Assembly: GCF_018070075.1 (NCBI RefSeq)
Contig: NZ_JAGPXE010000016.1
Span: forward strand, 1 to 64,000
Reading direction: 5' to 3'
Origin: Saccharopolyspora endophytica
GTDB taxonomy: Bacteria > Actinomycetota > Actinomycetes > Mycobacteriales > Pseudonocardiaceae
Length of the DNA: 64,000 bases
Under the pieces are notes generated by a model. That model had not been told where the DNA came from. It was given only the letters and a program-made list of their open reading frames with translations, and did no database searches. The stretch's first letter is position 1. The number at the start of each line of letters is the position of its first letter. The translations under genes were made by a program, and so were the position numbers. Of this stretch, positions 55,843 to 64,000 are shown piece by piece.

Positions 55843-55891
55843 CCTGCACACCCCCACACCCGGGAGCCCCGGATGCCCTGAACCCCCTCGT

Positions 55892-55994
55892 GGTCGTCCC
55901 GACCGCGTACGGCCGGGACGACCGGGGCGACAATCCCCCCTAGGACTTCCCCCAGAGCCGCCCTCGTGCGGATCAAGCACGGATTGATCCGCAC
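55892..55994. terminator. Two further stacked hairpins
   Basis: GGTCGTCCCG (55892-55901) pairs with 55914-55923, and GTGCGGATCAA (55966-55976) with 55984-55994. Both are perfect. They lie between the convergent GDSL and AfsR-type genes; the second is probably the terminator of the minus-strand AfsR-type gene. Confidence 0.6.
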
Positions 55995-56036
55995 GATCAA
56001 GTTCGCAGCCGGGACTACACGTCCGCTAAACGCGGA

Positions 56037-58850
56037 CTAAACGCTCTGTCCAGCGATCTCGTCGAGGCGCTGGCGGACCTCTCTGACCTTGGGAGATCCC
56101 TCCATCTCGAAGATCGCGAGGGCCGTTTCCCAGCGGGTGCGCGCGACCGGGATCTCGCCGCGCAGCCTCGCGGCGTCGCCGAGGCCGAGGTTGGCCGAAC
56201 CCTGGCGCACCGCCGAGCCGCACTGGCGGGCGACGTCGAGGGCTTCGTGGTGGAAGCGCTCGCCGTCGTCGAGCCTGCCGAGCTCGATGCTGACCTCACC
56301 GCAGTTGTTGAGCACCATGGCCAAGGTCTCCAGGTCGTCGGCCTCGCGGTAGAGGTCCTCGGCCTCGCGGAGGTACCGCAGCGCGGCTTCCAGCTCGCCG
56401 TTGACCTGCTCGACCATCGCGAGGTTGTTCAGCGCGCCCGCCACGAAGTAGCGGTCGCCGAGCGAGCGGTAGACCTTCAGCGCGTCCTTGGAGTGCACCT
56501 TGGCCTCGTCGTAGCGGCGCAGCCGGAACAGCACGCTGGAGAGGTTGACCTGCGTCATCGCCAGCCGTTCGGAATCCCCCGTCTGCACGGCGACCTGGTA
56601 GGACTCCTCGTAGTGCGCCAGGGCCTCGTCGAGGTTGCCGGATCGGGCGCAGGCCACGCCGAGACCGGCGGACATGAGCACCTTGCCGACGGGATCGCCG
56701 ACGGCGCGGGCGGATTCGGCGCCGTCGGAGTAGACGCGCATCCAGTCCTCCCACGGGCAGCGGACCATCAGGTAGTTGAACTGCAGGCGGGCCAGCGGCC
56801 AGGCGAGGTCGTGCAGCCCGGCGGCGTTGGCGGCGCGGACCGCGGTGACGAGGTTCGGCCACTCGGCGTCGAACCACTCCAGGGCCTGCGAGCGGGACCC
56901 GATGTCGGGGTGGTGGTCGCCGGCGTCGGAGAAGTCGAGCTCGTCGCGGGCCGGGCGGAGGAAGCGGCGCGCGTGGTCGGCGGCGCACAGGTAGTAGCGC
57001 AGCAGCCGGCGCAGCGCCTCGGTGTCGCCTTCGCCGGCGGGGAGTTCGCGGGCGTAGGCGCGCAGCAGGTCGTGCATGCCGAACCGGTCCGGTTCCGGCT
57101 CGGTGACCAGGTGCGCGAGCGCCAGCGCGCGCAGCCGGCGCTGAGCGCCCGCCGGGTCGGTCCGGCACAGCGCCGCCACCGCGTGCGCGGTGAAGGTCTG
57201 GCCGGGCACCAGGCCCAGCATCCGGAAGGTCTCGGCGTGCAGCGGCGGCAGGCTGCGGTAGGAGATGTCGAAGGCGCGGCGCACGCTGGTGTCGGCGTCG
57301 TCGTCGATGTCCAGCGCCTGCAACCGGGTTCGCTCGTCGGTGAGCTCGTGCACCAGGTCGGAGACGCCGCGGGCGGGGTTGGCGGCCAGCCGGGCGGCGG
57401 CGATGCGCAGCGCCAGCGGGAGTCCGCCGCAGAGCTCGGCGAGTTCGGCGGCGGCGTCGGGTTCGGCCGCGGACTTGCCCGGCACGCCCGCGCGGTCGAG
57501 CAGTTCGATGGCGGTCTCGGTCGACAGGGTCTCCAGCGGCAGCACCCGGGCGCCCGAGCGCACCACGAGCCCGTCGAGCCGGCGCCTGCTGGTCACCACG
57601 ACCACCGAGGCGGCGCTGCCCGGCAGCAGCGGCAGCACCTGGTCGGAGTCGCGGGCGTTGTCCAGCAGCACCAGCACCTTCCGCTTGGCCAGCAGCGACC
57701 GGTAGAGCGCGGTGCGGTCGTCGAGCTCGACGGGGATCGCGTCGGCGGCCACGCCGAGCGCCTTGAGCATGCTGGTCAGGGCCTCGCCGGGGGTGAGGGG
57801 TTCGTGCTCGGAGTCGAAGCCGCGCAGCGAGGCGTAGAGCTGGCCGTCGGGGAACTCCTCGGCGACCCGGTGCGACCAGGTCAGCGCGAGCGCGCTCTTG
57901 CCGACGCCCGCGGTGCCGGTGAGCACCGTGATCAGGCTGGAGCTCTCCTCGTTGGCCTCCCGCATCGCGTCCAGCGTCGACACTTCCAGCCGCCTGCCGA
58001 CGAAACCCGCCGGAGCGGGCGGCAGTTCGGCGGGCACGGGTCGGCGGATGCCCAGGCCGGGTTCGACCCGGCTGGGGTGGTTGCGCAGCGCGGGGTCGTC
58101 GCGCAGCAGCTTCTCGTAGAGCTCGCGGAGTTCCGGTCCGGGGTCGATGCCGAGCTCGTGGGACAACCGGTGCCGCAGCTCGTGGAAGCGGGCCTGCGCC
58201 TCGGCCCGGTGCCCTGCGCGGTAGTTGGCGAGCATCAGCTGACCGGTGAGCCGTTCCCGCATCGGGTGCTGGTCGACCAGGGTGGACAGTTCGGCGATGA
58301 GCTGGTGGTGCCTGCCGAGTTCCAGGTCCGCGGCGACCCGCTCCTCCAGCGCCAGCAGCCGGAGCTCGTCGAGGTTGGGCGCCACCATCCGGTAGAGCCT
58401 GCTGCCTGCGATGTCGGCGAGCACGGGCCCGCTCCACAGCGACAGGGCCTCGGTGAGCAGGCGTGATCGCTCGGCGGGTTCGAGTCCGTGGGCGCGGTTG
58501 ATGAGGTTGCGGGCGCGGTGGGCGTCGATCCGGTCGCCGTTGACGCGCAGCAGGTATCCGGGTGCCCGGGTGATGATCTCGGGCCCGTCCTTGCCGAAGA
58601 ACTTGCGCAGCCGGGAGACGTAGCCCTGGATGATGGTGCGCGCGCTGGCGGGCGGTTCGTCGTCCCACAGGGTGTCGATCAGCCGGTCCATCGGCACGAC
58701 CTGGTTGGGTTCCAGCAGCAGGCAGGCCAGCAGCGCCCGAACCGGCATGCGGCCCGTTTCGAGGGGGACGCCGTCCAGGTGCACCTCAAGCGGACCGAGC
58801 AGGCGGAATTCGAACCCTGCGGTCCTCTCTAAGCTGCCGTGCGGCGTCAT
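56037..58850 (-). CDS. AfsR/SARP family regulator with NB-ARC and TPR domains
   Basis: A 937-residue STAND-type activator. An OmpR-like DNA-binding domain (about 12-95) and BTAD (about 100-245) are followed by a P-loop NTPase (GTAGVGKSALA near 312, VLVLLDNARD as Walker B near 395, winged helix to about 610) and TPR repeats (about 740-930, with ALNNLAMVEQ and VLNNCGEVSIELG units). Such proteins activate secondary-metabolite genes, sometimes after Ser/Thr phosphorylation. ATG at 58850 (GTG 58856 alternative). No biosynthetic cluster is in the window, so its targets are elsewhere. Confidence 0.92.
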   Translation of the reverse strand: MTPHGSLERTAGFEFRLLGPLEVHLDGVPLETGRMPVRALLACLLLEPNQVVPMDRLIDTLWDDEPPASARTIIQGYVSRLRKFFGKDGPEIITRAPGYLLRVNGDRIDAHRARNLINRAHGLEPAERSRLLTEALSLWSGPVLADIAGSRLYRMVAPNLDELRLLALEERVAADLELGRHHQLIAELSTLVDQHPMRERLTGQLMLANYRAGHRAEAQARFHELRHRLSHELGIDPGPELRELYEKLLRDDPALRNHPSRVEPGLGIRRPVPAELPPAPAGFVGRRLEVSTLDAMREANEESSSLITVLTGTAGVGKSALALTWSHRVAEEFPDGQLYASLRGFDSEHEPLTPGEALTSMLKALGVAADAIPVELDDRTALYRSLLAKRKVLVLLDNARDSDQVLPLLPGSAASVVVVTSRRRLDGLVVRSGARVLPLETLSTETAIELLDRAGVPGKSAAEPDAAAELAELCGGLPLALRIAAARLAANPARGVSDLVHELTDERTRLQALDIDDDADTSVRRAFDISYRSLPPLHAETFRMLGLVPGQTFTAHAVAALCRTDPAGAQRRLRALALAHLVTEPEPDRFGMHDLLRAYARELPAGEGDTEALRRLLRYYLCAADHARRFLRPARDELDFSDAGDHHPDIGSRSQALEWFDAEWPNLVTAVRAANAAGLHDLAWPLARLQFNYLMVRCPWEDWMRVYSDGAESARAVGDPVGKVLMSAGLGVACARSGNLDEALAHYEESYQVAVQTGDSERLAMTQVNLSSVLFRLRRYDEAKVHSKDALKVYRSLGDRYFVAGALNNLAMVEQVNGELEAALRYLREAEDLYREADDLETLAMVLNNCGEVSIELGRLDDGERFHHEALDVARQCGSAVRQGSANLGLGDAARLRGEIPVARTRWETALAIFEMEGSPKVREVRQRLDEIAGQSV

Positions 58851-59121
58851 TCTCACCCAAATTCGACTTCCGGCCTGTCCCCCGCGCCCGACACACGGTA
58901 GCGATCGGCCCTGCGCGCCAGGCCGACGCGTTCATCAGGGTCACACCAATGGAGTATGCCCGAATTACCAGGTGGAAGATCGGATTCCCATTTTTCGAGC
59001 GCGTTCACGCAGGGCGCGAGTCCCGGAACCTCTCCCAGCGGGAAAGGCGGGCAAGTAAAGTCTGAGGGCGTCGATCACCCGAACGAGTGGCGTGCAGGAC
59101 GCCGCGGAAGGAGCACCACCC

Positions 59122-60156
59122 GTGCCGACGACGTCCACAGTGGTCGATCGCGCGGTGGGCTGCCTGCTCGGCGGCGCCCTCGGCGACTCGCTCGGCACCC
59201 TGGTGGAGTACGCGCCGCTGGAGGACATCCGCGCCGAGTTCGGCCCCGACGGGCTCACCGAACCCGCTCCCCAAGCGATGCTCGGCGACGCCACCCAGAT
59301 GGCGCTGTTCGCCGGTGAGGGCTACCTGCACGCCTGGACCACCGGCAACAGCGGCGGGCAGTGGCGACCGGTCGAATCCACCGCCGCAGCGCTGCGCCGC
59401 TGGCTGCTGACCCAGCAGGAGGACAAGCCCGCCCCCGGCGCCACCGGACTGCTCGCCGAACCCGAGCTCTACGTCAGCCGCGCACCCGGGCTGACCAGCC
59501 TGCGCGCGCTCGAAGAACCCGAGCTGGGCACGCCGGACCGGCCGCGCAACACCTCCAAGGGGTGCGGCGGCCTGGACCGCAGCACCCCGATCGGCTTCTC
59601 CCCCACGCCCGAGATGGCCTACCAGCTGGCCTGCCAGTGCGCGGCTCTCACGCACGGCGGCGTCGGCGGCTGGGCCTCGGCGGGCGCGCTGGCGCTGATC
59701 GTGCACCTGGTCGCCGTGCAGCAGCGACGGCTGCCCGCTGCGGTCGACCAGGCCGCGGGCCGCGTGCTGCGGGAGGACTACGAGACCGCCAACGCCCTCG
59801 CCGAAGCCGCCACCCTGGCGCGGCTCGGCGCCAGCGTCGGGCACATCGAACGCCTTGGCCAGGGCTGGGTGGGCCCGGAAGCGCTGGCCATCGGCGTCTA
59901 CTGCGCGCTGGCCCTGCCCAAGCCCGAGCAGTTCGGCGACGCCATCCGGCTGGCGGTCAACCACTCCGGGCACAGCGATTCCACGGCGGCGGTCACCGGC
60001 AGCATCCTCGGCGCCCGCCACGGCACGGCCGTCCTGCCCCGCCCGTGGCTGGCCCGGCTCGAACTGGCCGACGTCATCGAGCGCATCGGCCACGACCTCG
60101 GCGCCTCCTGCTCGGGCGAGCACTTCAACGAACGCCGCTACCTCGGCCTCGCCTGA
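59122..60156 (+). CDS. ADP-ribosylglycohydrolase-like protein with altered metal sites
   Basis: A 344-residue helical protein of the ADP-ribosylglycohydrolase/DraG fold. GCLLGGALGDSLGTLVEY opens it and NHSGHSDSTAAVTGSILGA sits at the C-terminal metal site. The usual DDT metal motif is DAT (GDATQMALF, about residue 56) and the late GDSDST is GHSDST, so two metal-binding Asp are lost and activity is doubtful. GTG at 59122 with AAGGAG 8 nt upstream is preferred over GTG 59092. Confidence 0.8.
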   Translation: MPTTSTVVDRAVGCLLGGALGDSLGTLVEYAPLEDIRAEFGPDGLTEPAPQAMLGDATQMALFAGEGYLHAWTTGNSGGQWRPVESTAAALRRWLLTQQEDKPAPGATGLLAEPELYVSRAPGLTSLRALEEPELGTPDRPRNTSKGCGGLDRSTPIGFSPTPEMAYQLACQCAALTHGGVGGWASAGALALIVHLVAVQQRRLPAAVDQAAGRVLREDYETANALAEAATLARLGASVGHIERLGQGWVGPEALAIGVYCALALPKPEQFGDAIRLAVNHSGHSDSTAAVTGSILGARHGTAVLPRPWLARLELADVIERIGHDLGASCSGEHFNERRYLGLA

Positions 60157-60168
60157 CCGAGCGGCGCA

Positions 60169-60311
60169 TTCGAATTTCGCGCGAATTCGAGGCCGAAGTT
60201 CGGGGTTCGAATTTCGCGCGAAATTCGAATCCCACCCCGATCGCCCGGCCTTGACCTGCAACAACACGCCCGAGCGCGGGGGGCTGTTCGAATTTCGCGC
60301 GAAATTCGAAC
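60169..60311. repeat. Dispersed repeat family B (palindromes), locus 2
   Basis: Three copies of the TTCGAATTTCGC palindrome: 60169-60190 (one base deleted), 60206-60229 (24 bp perfect) and 60286-60311 (26 bp perfect). The last is preceded by ACACGCCCGAGCGCGGGGG (from 60264), as at 30726. The gap separates convergent genes. Confidence 0.87.
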
Positions 60312-60330
60312 AACTCGTTGGGCGTGGGGC

Positions 60331-60810
60331 TCACTCGGCTGGTGTTGTGGGGAGCGCGGGGCGCAGCGCGGAGACGGCGGTGCCCAGGTAAGCGATGTTG
60401 AACGCGATGTGGAACGCGACCAGCGCCCTCGCCGGCTGGGTCACGGGGTGGATGTCGCCGAAGCCGACGGTGCCCGTGACGGTCAGGGAGAAGTACAGGG
60501 CGTCGGTCTTGGTGCTCAGTCCCGCCACGGCGTCCGGGGCGTGCGCGGCCATGGCGTAGTAGACGGCCGCGAAGAACAGCACCGCCAGGTAGAAGGCCGC
60601 CACCACCCAGGCGATCGACGTGCGCCCCGAGCGGTACCCGCGGACCTGGGAGTAGACGAGGGCCGCGATGACGATCAGGCCGACCGCGAACGCGGCCACC
60701 GCCCAGACCGTCCCGCCCAAGCCGCGCTCGCCGACCGGCAGCAGGTAGTAGCCGGTGGTGCACAGCGCCACCGCGAAGGCGGTGCTGGCGAGGTTGTACG
60801 TCCTGGGCAC
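60331..60810 (-). CDS. Two-pore-helix ion channel family protein
   Basis: A 159-residue membrane protein with four hydrophobic helices. The last two flank a potassium-channel pore loop whose filter reads TVTGTVGFGDIHP, the TVGFGD variant. No cytoplasmic RCK or nucleotide-binding domain follows, so it is a minimal pore. GTG at 60810. It lies 37 nt downstream of the zinc transporter operon on the same strand and may be co-transcribed. Confidence 0.87.
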   Translation of the reverse strand: MPRTYNLASTAFAVALCTTGYYLLPVGERGLGGTVWAVAAFAVGLIVIAALVYSQVRGYRSGRTSIAWVVAAFYLAVLFFAAVYYAMAAHAPDAVAGLSTKTDALYFSLTVTGTVGFGDIHPVTQPARALVAFHIAFNIAYLGTAVSALRPALPTTPAE

Positions 60811-60847
60811 GGCCGCCAGCCTCGGTCAACGCCGACGGCCGCGCCAG

Positions 60848-61726
60848 TCAGGCCGGGACGGGGGCCCGGGATGCCCGGGCGAGCCGGCGGGTGCCGATCG
60901 CCCGGCAGACGAGGTAGATCACGAACGAGATGATCGTGACGAAGGCGCTCACCGGAGCGCCGGGAGCCAGCGAGAGCAGGATGCCGCCCAGGACCGCCAC
61001 CTCCGCGAACACCACGGCCAGGACGGTCGCCCGCACCGGGCTCGCGGTGACCCGCGCGGCGGCCGCGCCGGGCGTGACCATCAGGGCCAGGACCAGCAGC
61101 GCACCGACGGTGTAGACGCCCAGCGCCGTCGCGACGCCGACCAGGACCGCGAACAGCGGGGTCAGCACGCGGGTCGGCACACCGCGCGCGGTCGCCACGT
61201 CCGGGTCGACGCTGGCGAACAGCAGCGGCCGGTAGACGAAGGCCAGCACCACCAGCACGACGATCGCGGAACCGCTGAGCAGCAGCACGTCGGAGGAGTC
61301 GACCCCGACGATCTGCCCGACCAGCAGGCTGAACTTGTTCGCCGTGCGCTCCGGGTTCAGCCACAGCAGGAACACGCCCACGCCGAGCCCGAAGGACAGG
61401 ATCGCGCCGATCACCGAATCGCGTTCGCTGTGCTTCTGCCCCAGCAGGCCGAGCAGCAGCGCGGCCACCACCGCACCCGCCAGCGCGCCGGCCCCGACGC
61501 TGGCGCCGACCAGCAGCGCGGCGGCCGCGCCGGTGAAGGCCAGCTCGGCGGTGCCGTGCACGGCGAAGGACATCTTGCGGGCGACCACCAGCGGCGCCAG
61601 GCATCCCGACACCAGGCCGAGCGCGGCGGCGGCCAGCAGCGCCTGCTGCACGAACGGGTAGCCGAGCAGGTCGATCATGGTGTCGAAGTCGAACACCTTG
61701 CTCAGCGACTCCATCACGTCGTTCAC
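60848..61726 (-). CDS. znuB: Zinc/manganese ABC transporter permease
   Basis: A 292-residue ABC-3 family permease with about eight transmembrane helices. YPFVQQALLAAAALGLVSGCLAPLVVARKMSF and the VGALLVLALMVTPGAAAARV block are typical of ZnuB/MntB. GTG at 61726 overlaps the ATPase stop by 4 nt (GTGA). Zinc is favoured over manganese by the His-rich binding protein of the operon. Confidence 0.9.
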   Translation of the reverse strand: MNDVMESLSKVFDFDTMIDLLGYPFVQQALLAAAALGLVSGCLAPLVVARKMSFAVHGTAELAFTGAAAALLVGASVGAGALAGAVVAALLLGLLGQKHSERDSVIGAILSFGLGVGVFLLWLNPERTANKFSLLVGQIVGVDSSDVLLLSGSAIVVLVVLAFVYRPLLFASVDPDVATARGVPTRVLTPLFAVLVGVATALGVYTVGALLVLALMVTPGAAAARVTASPVRATVLAVVFAEVAVLGGILLSLAPGAPVSAFVTIISFVIYLVCRAIGTRRLARASRAPVPA

Positions 61727-62583
61727 GCTTCTTCCGCCCCCACCACGTGGTGATCGTCGTTCTCGGCTCCGGCCACGACCAGCCGCCCGCCGACGCGCGC
61801 GACCTCGACGTCGGTGCGGTAGAGCTCCGAGAGCGTTTCGGAGTTCATCACCTCGTCGGGAGTGCCGATCCGGAACCGGCCGTCGACCAGGTACAGCACC
61901 CGGTCCACCAGTGGCAGCACCGGGTTGATCTCGTGCGTCACGAACAGCACGCCCGCGTTGGTGCGGCGGGCCTGCTCGGCGATCAGCCGGGAGACCTTGC
62001 GCTGGTGCGAGAGGTCCAGCGACAGCAGCGGTTCGTCGCACAGCAGCACCGACGGGTCGCTGACCAGCGCCTGCGCCACCCGCAGCCGCTGCTGCTCACC
62101 GCCGGAGAGCAGCCCGACCGGCATCGTCGCGTACTCGGTGGCCTCGACCGCGCGCAGCGCGTCGGCGACCCGGCGCTTGCGCTCGCGGCGACCGCCGATG
62201 CCCAGGCCCCAGTGGTGCCCGTCGAGACCGAGTCCGACGAGGTCGCTGCCGCGCACGGTCACGTTGGCTTCCAGCGCGCGCTGCTGCGGGATGTAGCCGA
62301 TCCGGTCGCTGCCGCGCCGGGCCGGTTCCCCTCCGATGTGGACGATCCCGGAGTTGAGCTCCTGCAGGCCGAGCAGCACGCGCAGCAGGCTGGTCTTGCC
62401 GGACCCGTTCGGGCCGAGCACGGCCACGAACTCGCCCGGCGCGACGTCCAGGTCCAGGCCGGACCACAGGGTCCGCTCGCCGTAGGCCAGCGTCGCGCCG
62501 CGCAGCGAGACGGCCGGAGACCCGGCGGCGGCCTCAGCCGCCACCGGGCCCGGGGTGGTTTCCGCGACTCGTTCTGAGGTCAT
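61723..62583 (-). CDS. znuC: Zinc/manganese ABC transporter ATPase
   Basis: A 286-residue ABC ATPase. Walker A GPNGSGKTS, signature LSGGEQQRLRVAQAL, Walker B VLLCDEPLLSLD and switch His VTHEIN are intact. The Walker B following residues are LLSLD where most have LNALD. A 25-residue Ala-rich N-terminal extension precedes the domain. ATG overlaps the binding-protein stop by 4 nt (ATGA). Confidence 0.93.
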   Translation of the reverse strand: MTSERVAETTPGPVAAEAAAGSPAVSLRGATLAYGERTLWSGLDLDVAPGEFVAVLGPNGSGKTSLLRVLLGLQELNSGIVHIGGEPARRGSDRIGYIPQQRALEANVTVRGSDLVGLGLDGHHWGLGIGGRRERKRRVADALRAVEATEYATMPVGLLSGGEQQRLRVAQALVSDPSVLLCDEPLLSLDLSHQRKVSRLIAEQARRTNAGVLFVTHEINPVLPLVDRVLYLVDGRFRIGTPDEVMNSETLSELYRTDVEVARVGGRLVVAGAENDDHHVVGAEEA

Positions 62584-63710
62584 CGGTTGAGCGCACCTTG
62601 CAGGGCGGTGATCTGCGCGTCCATCCACTGCACGTAGCTCTGGCCCTGCGGCAGGGTCTCGGTCATCTCGACGACCGGGATGCGCTGCGAGTCGGCGGCG
62701 GTGCGCACGTTGCGGGTGACCGGCGATTCGGTCTGCGGGTTGTAGATCACGGCAACGGCCTGGCGGGCGTTGATCGCGTTCTGGATGTCGGCGACGGCGG
62801 CGGCCGACGGGTCGGTCTCGGCCTCGATGGCGTTGACGAACGAAGGCGGGGTCACGTCGTTGAGCTTGGCGGCCTCGACCATGTAGTGCGCCACCGGTTC
62901 GGTGACGATCACCGGCTTGCCCTGGTGAGCTGCGGCGATCTCGCCGACGCGGCCCTCCAGACCGGCGACCTGCTGCTCGAACGCCGCGGCGTTGGCCTCG
63001 AACTGCTGGGCCTTGGCGGGCTGCATCTTGCCGAGCTCGGCGGCGACCTTGTCGGCGACCTCGTGCACGGCGTGCAGGTCGTACCAGACGTGCTCGTTCA
63101 CGGAGTGGTCGTGCCCGGCGTGCTCGCCGGCGTGGGGCTCGCCCTGCGGCGGCGCGGGCTGCTCACCCGCGTGCTCATCGGCGTGCGGCTCACCAGCGTG
63201 CGGCTCTCCGGCAGGCTGCTCACCCGCGTGCGGCTCACCAGCGTGCGGTTCGCCCGCGTGCGGTTCACCGGCGTGCTCACCCGCAGGCTGCTCACCCGCG
63301 TGCGGCTCACCCGCGTGCTCGCCCTCCGGCGGCGCGGGCTTCTCCTGCTCGGAATCGACCGCCTGCACGGTCGGCTTGGGGTTGTCGCCCAGCACCTGGG
63401 TCATGAACTCGTCGTAGCCGCCGCCGTTGAGCACCACCAGGTTCGCGTCGCTGATCTTCGCGGCGTCCTGCGGGCTGCTCTCGTAGGAGTGCGGGTCGGC
63501 CGAGGCGTCGTTGATGATCGACTCGACCTCCACGGCGTCGCCGCCGACGGCCTGCGCGACGCTGCCCCACACGCTGGTCGAGGCGACCACCTTGATCTTG
63601 TCGTCGGGCCCGGGGGCGGCGGTCTCACCGGAGGAACAGCCGGTCAGCGCGATGGCGCCGACGGTCAGTCCGGCTAAAGCGGTCACAGCAGGGCGGCTGC
63701 GGACGGTCAT
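62580..63710 (-). CDS. znuA: Zinc ABC transporter binding lipoprotein with His-rich repeat
   Basis: A 376-residue cluster A-I binding protein. The lipobox is IALTGC, so it is anchored outside the membrane. Metal ligands fit DPHSYE, NEHVWYD, PVAHYMVEAA and a C-terminal Asp/Glu. Between about residues 130 and 202 is an insert of AGEPH, AGEQP and AGEHA units with about 15 His, ending GHDHS; the His-rich loop of zinc-specific ZnuA is usually 20-40 residues. First gene of znuA-znuC-znuB, all overlapping by 4 nt. Confidence 0.93.
   Translation of the reverse strand: MTVRSRPAVTALAGLTVGAIALTGCSSGETAAPGPDDKIKVVASTSVWGSVAQAVGGDAVEVESIINDASADPHSYESSPQDAAKISDANLVVLNGGGYDEFMTQVLGDNPKPTVQAVDSEQEKPAPPEGEHAGEPHAGEQPAGEHAGEPHAGEPHAGEPHAGEQPAGEPHAGEPHADEHAGEQPAPPQGEPHAGEHAGHDHSVNEHVWYDLHAVHEVADKVAAELGKMQPAKAQQFEANAAAFEQQVAGLEGRVGEIAAAHQGKPVIVTEPVAHYMVEAAKLNDVTPPSFVNAIEAETDPSAAAVADIQNAINARQAVAVIYNPQTESPVTRNVRTAADSQRIPVVEMTETLPQGQSYVQWMDAQITALQGALNR
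63105..63323 (-). repeat. 15-bp coding tandem repeats in znuA
   Basis: Tandem 15-bp units (CCAGCGTGCGGCTCA-like on the plus strand) coding the five-residue AGEPH unit, in near-identical copies and with expansions and deletions of single units visible. Prone to copy-number change by slippage. Confidence 0.8.
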
Positions 63711-63769
63711 GGATGCACTCCCGGGTGATCAGGTCAGGACGCTGTCGAGCGACTCCAGATGCGAACGGT

Positions 63770-63782
63770 AACGGAAACCGTT
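63770..63782. promoter_or_regulatory. Palindromic operator upstream of znuA (Zur candidate)
   Basis: AACGGAAACCGTT is a perfect 5-3-5 palindrome, preceded by a further AACGGT and followed by GTCAAC, 60 bp upstream of znuA. Position and A/T centre fit a Fur-family (Zur) operator, but it does not match the TGAAAAC...GTTTTCA consensus well. Confidence 0.45.
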
Positions 63783-63865
63783 GTCAACTTCAGTCTAAGC
63801 ACCCTTCAACCAAACGCTCCAGCACCAGGCGTATTTCCGAACGCGACATCGACCACATGCAGCAA

Positions 63866-63900
63866 GAACGCCTCCGCCCGGAATCCAGGCGGAGGCGTTC
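63866..63900. terminator. Terminator hairpin
   Basis: GAACGCCTCCGCC (63866-63878) pairs perfectly with 63888-63900. It ends the minus-strand gene entering from the right edge. Confidence 0.8.
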
Positions 63901-63946
63901 GCACGATCACCTGCCCCGCAGGAGACGGCGGCGATCGAAACTGCTC

Positions 63947-64000
63947 TCAGATCTCGCGCGAGCCGAGATCAGGCGGCCAGGCGGTCGCCCGTTTCGGGGT
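63947..64000 (-). CDS. Possible 3' end of a minus-strand gene (partial)
   Basis: A gene probably enters from the right edge, because a terminator stands at 63866-63900. Two minus-strand frames are open at the edge: one stops at 63947 (ending AWPPDLGSREI), the other at 63969 (ending PETGDRLAA). Too little is present to choose or to name a family. Confidence 0.3.
   Translation of the reverse strand, partial: TPKRATAWPPDLGSREI

Noticed and set aside
56247..58466. A 739-codon plus-strand frame opposite the AfsR-type gene
   Set aside because: Low-complexity Gly/Val/Arg/Gln translation with no domain, antisense to a gene with clear SARP, NB-ARC and TPR motifs.

Overview
The window is high-GC DNA with GTG and TTG starts, tightly overlapping operons and a gene content (XPB helicase, EspG, DUF3263, LytR_C, DasR, AfsR/SARP, streptogrisin-type protease) that points to an actinomycete. 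From gene content and order I infer a Pseudonocardiaceae member, possibly Saccharopolyspora-like; I ran no database search. The stretch from groEL to thiE keeps much of the gene order I recall from M. tuberculosis Rv0414c-Rv0440 (groEL2, moeA2, psd, pssA, an AAA ATPase, LytR_C, DUF3263, def, thiC, thiD, thiG, thiS, thiO, thiE), with several insertions.

Layout. 1-6 kb: a benzoylformate-decarboxylase-like ThDP enzyme, a membrane protein, a DUF4334 protein, the XPB helicase and a SUFU-domain protein. 6-15.3 kb: menC, then a complete molybdenum-hydroxylase operon on the minus strand (AAA ATPase coxD, VWA protein coxE, XdhC-like, coxS, coxL, coxM, coxG). Its CoxL carries AYRGAGR, so it is form II and its substrate is unknown. 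15.3-26 kb: a second SUFU protein, a GH84 lipoprotein, groEL behind two CIRCE operators, a Ser/Thr kinase, a cold-shock protein, an AIM24 protein, moeA and a degenerate M48-like membrane protein. 26-31 kb: psd-pssA and a two-ring AAA ATPase whose first ring is decayed. 31-44 kb: DUF3263/LytR_C, def, and thiamine genes served by two TPP riboswitches on opposite strands. These are interrupted by a Uma2-type nuclease, a FUSC transporter and a small type VII secretion (T7SS) island. 44-52 kb: a secreted S1 protease, and an amino-sugar cluster (DasR regulator with a dre operator, SIS sugar-phosphate enzyme, amidohydrolase, GlcNAc kinase), then dapA and DUF3159. 52-64 kb: an EspG plus proline-rich T7SS pair, a GDSL hydrolase, an AfsR-type regulator, an ADP-ribosylglycohydrolase-like protein, an ion channel and a zinc ABC transporter whose binding protein has a His-rich repeat.

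The most novel material is between genes. Three unrelated dispersed repeat families occur here. (1) An element of about 170 nt in three copies (91-262, 26323-26493 reversed, 55605-55790). It has two stems whose sequence changes between copies while pairing is kept, and every imperfect pair in the long stem is G-U compatible on one strand only. Two copies are followed by a terminator-like hairpin. This looks like an undescribed structured RNA family. (2) TTCCACTGAAA units at 24-nt spacing or as inverted repeats in three gaps. (3) Perfect palindromes of up to 26 bp built on TTCGAATTTCGC in two convergent gaps, sharing a GC-rich flank. In addition, TGGC motifs are phased exactly every 11 bp upstream of the T7SS island, beside an unlisted 51-codon membrane peptide gene.
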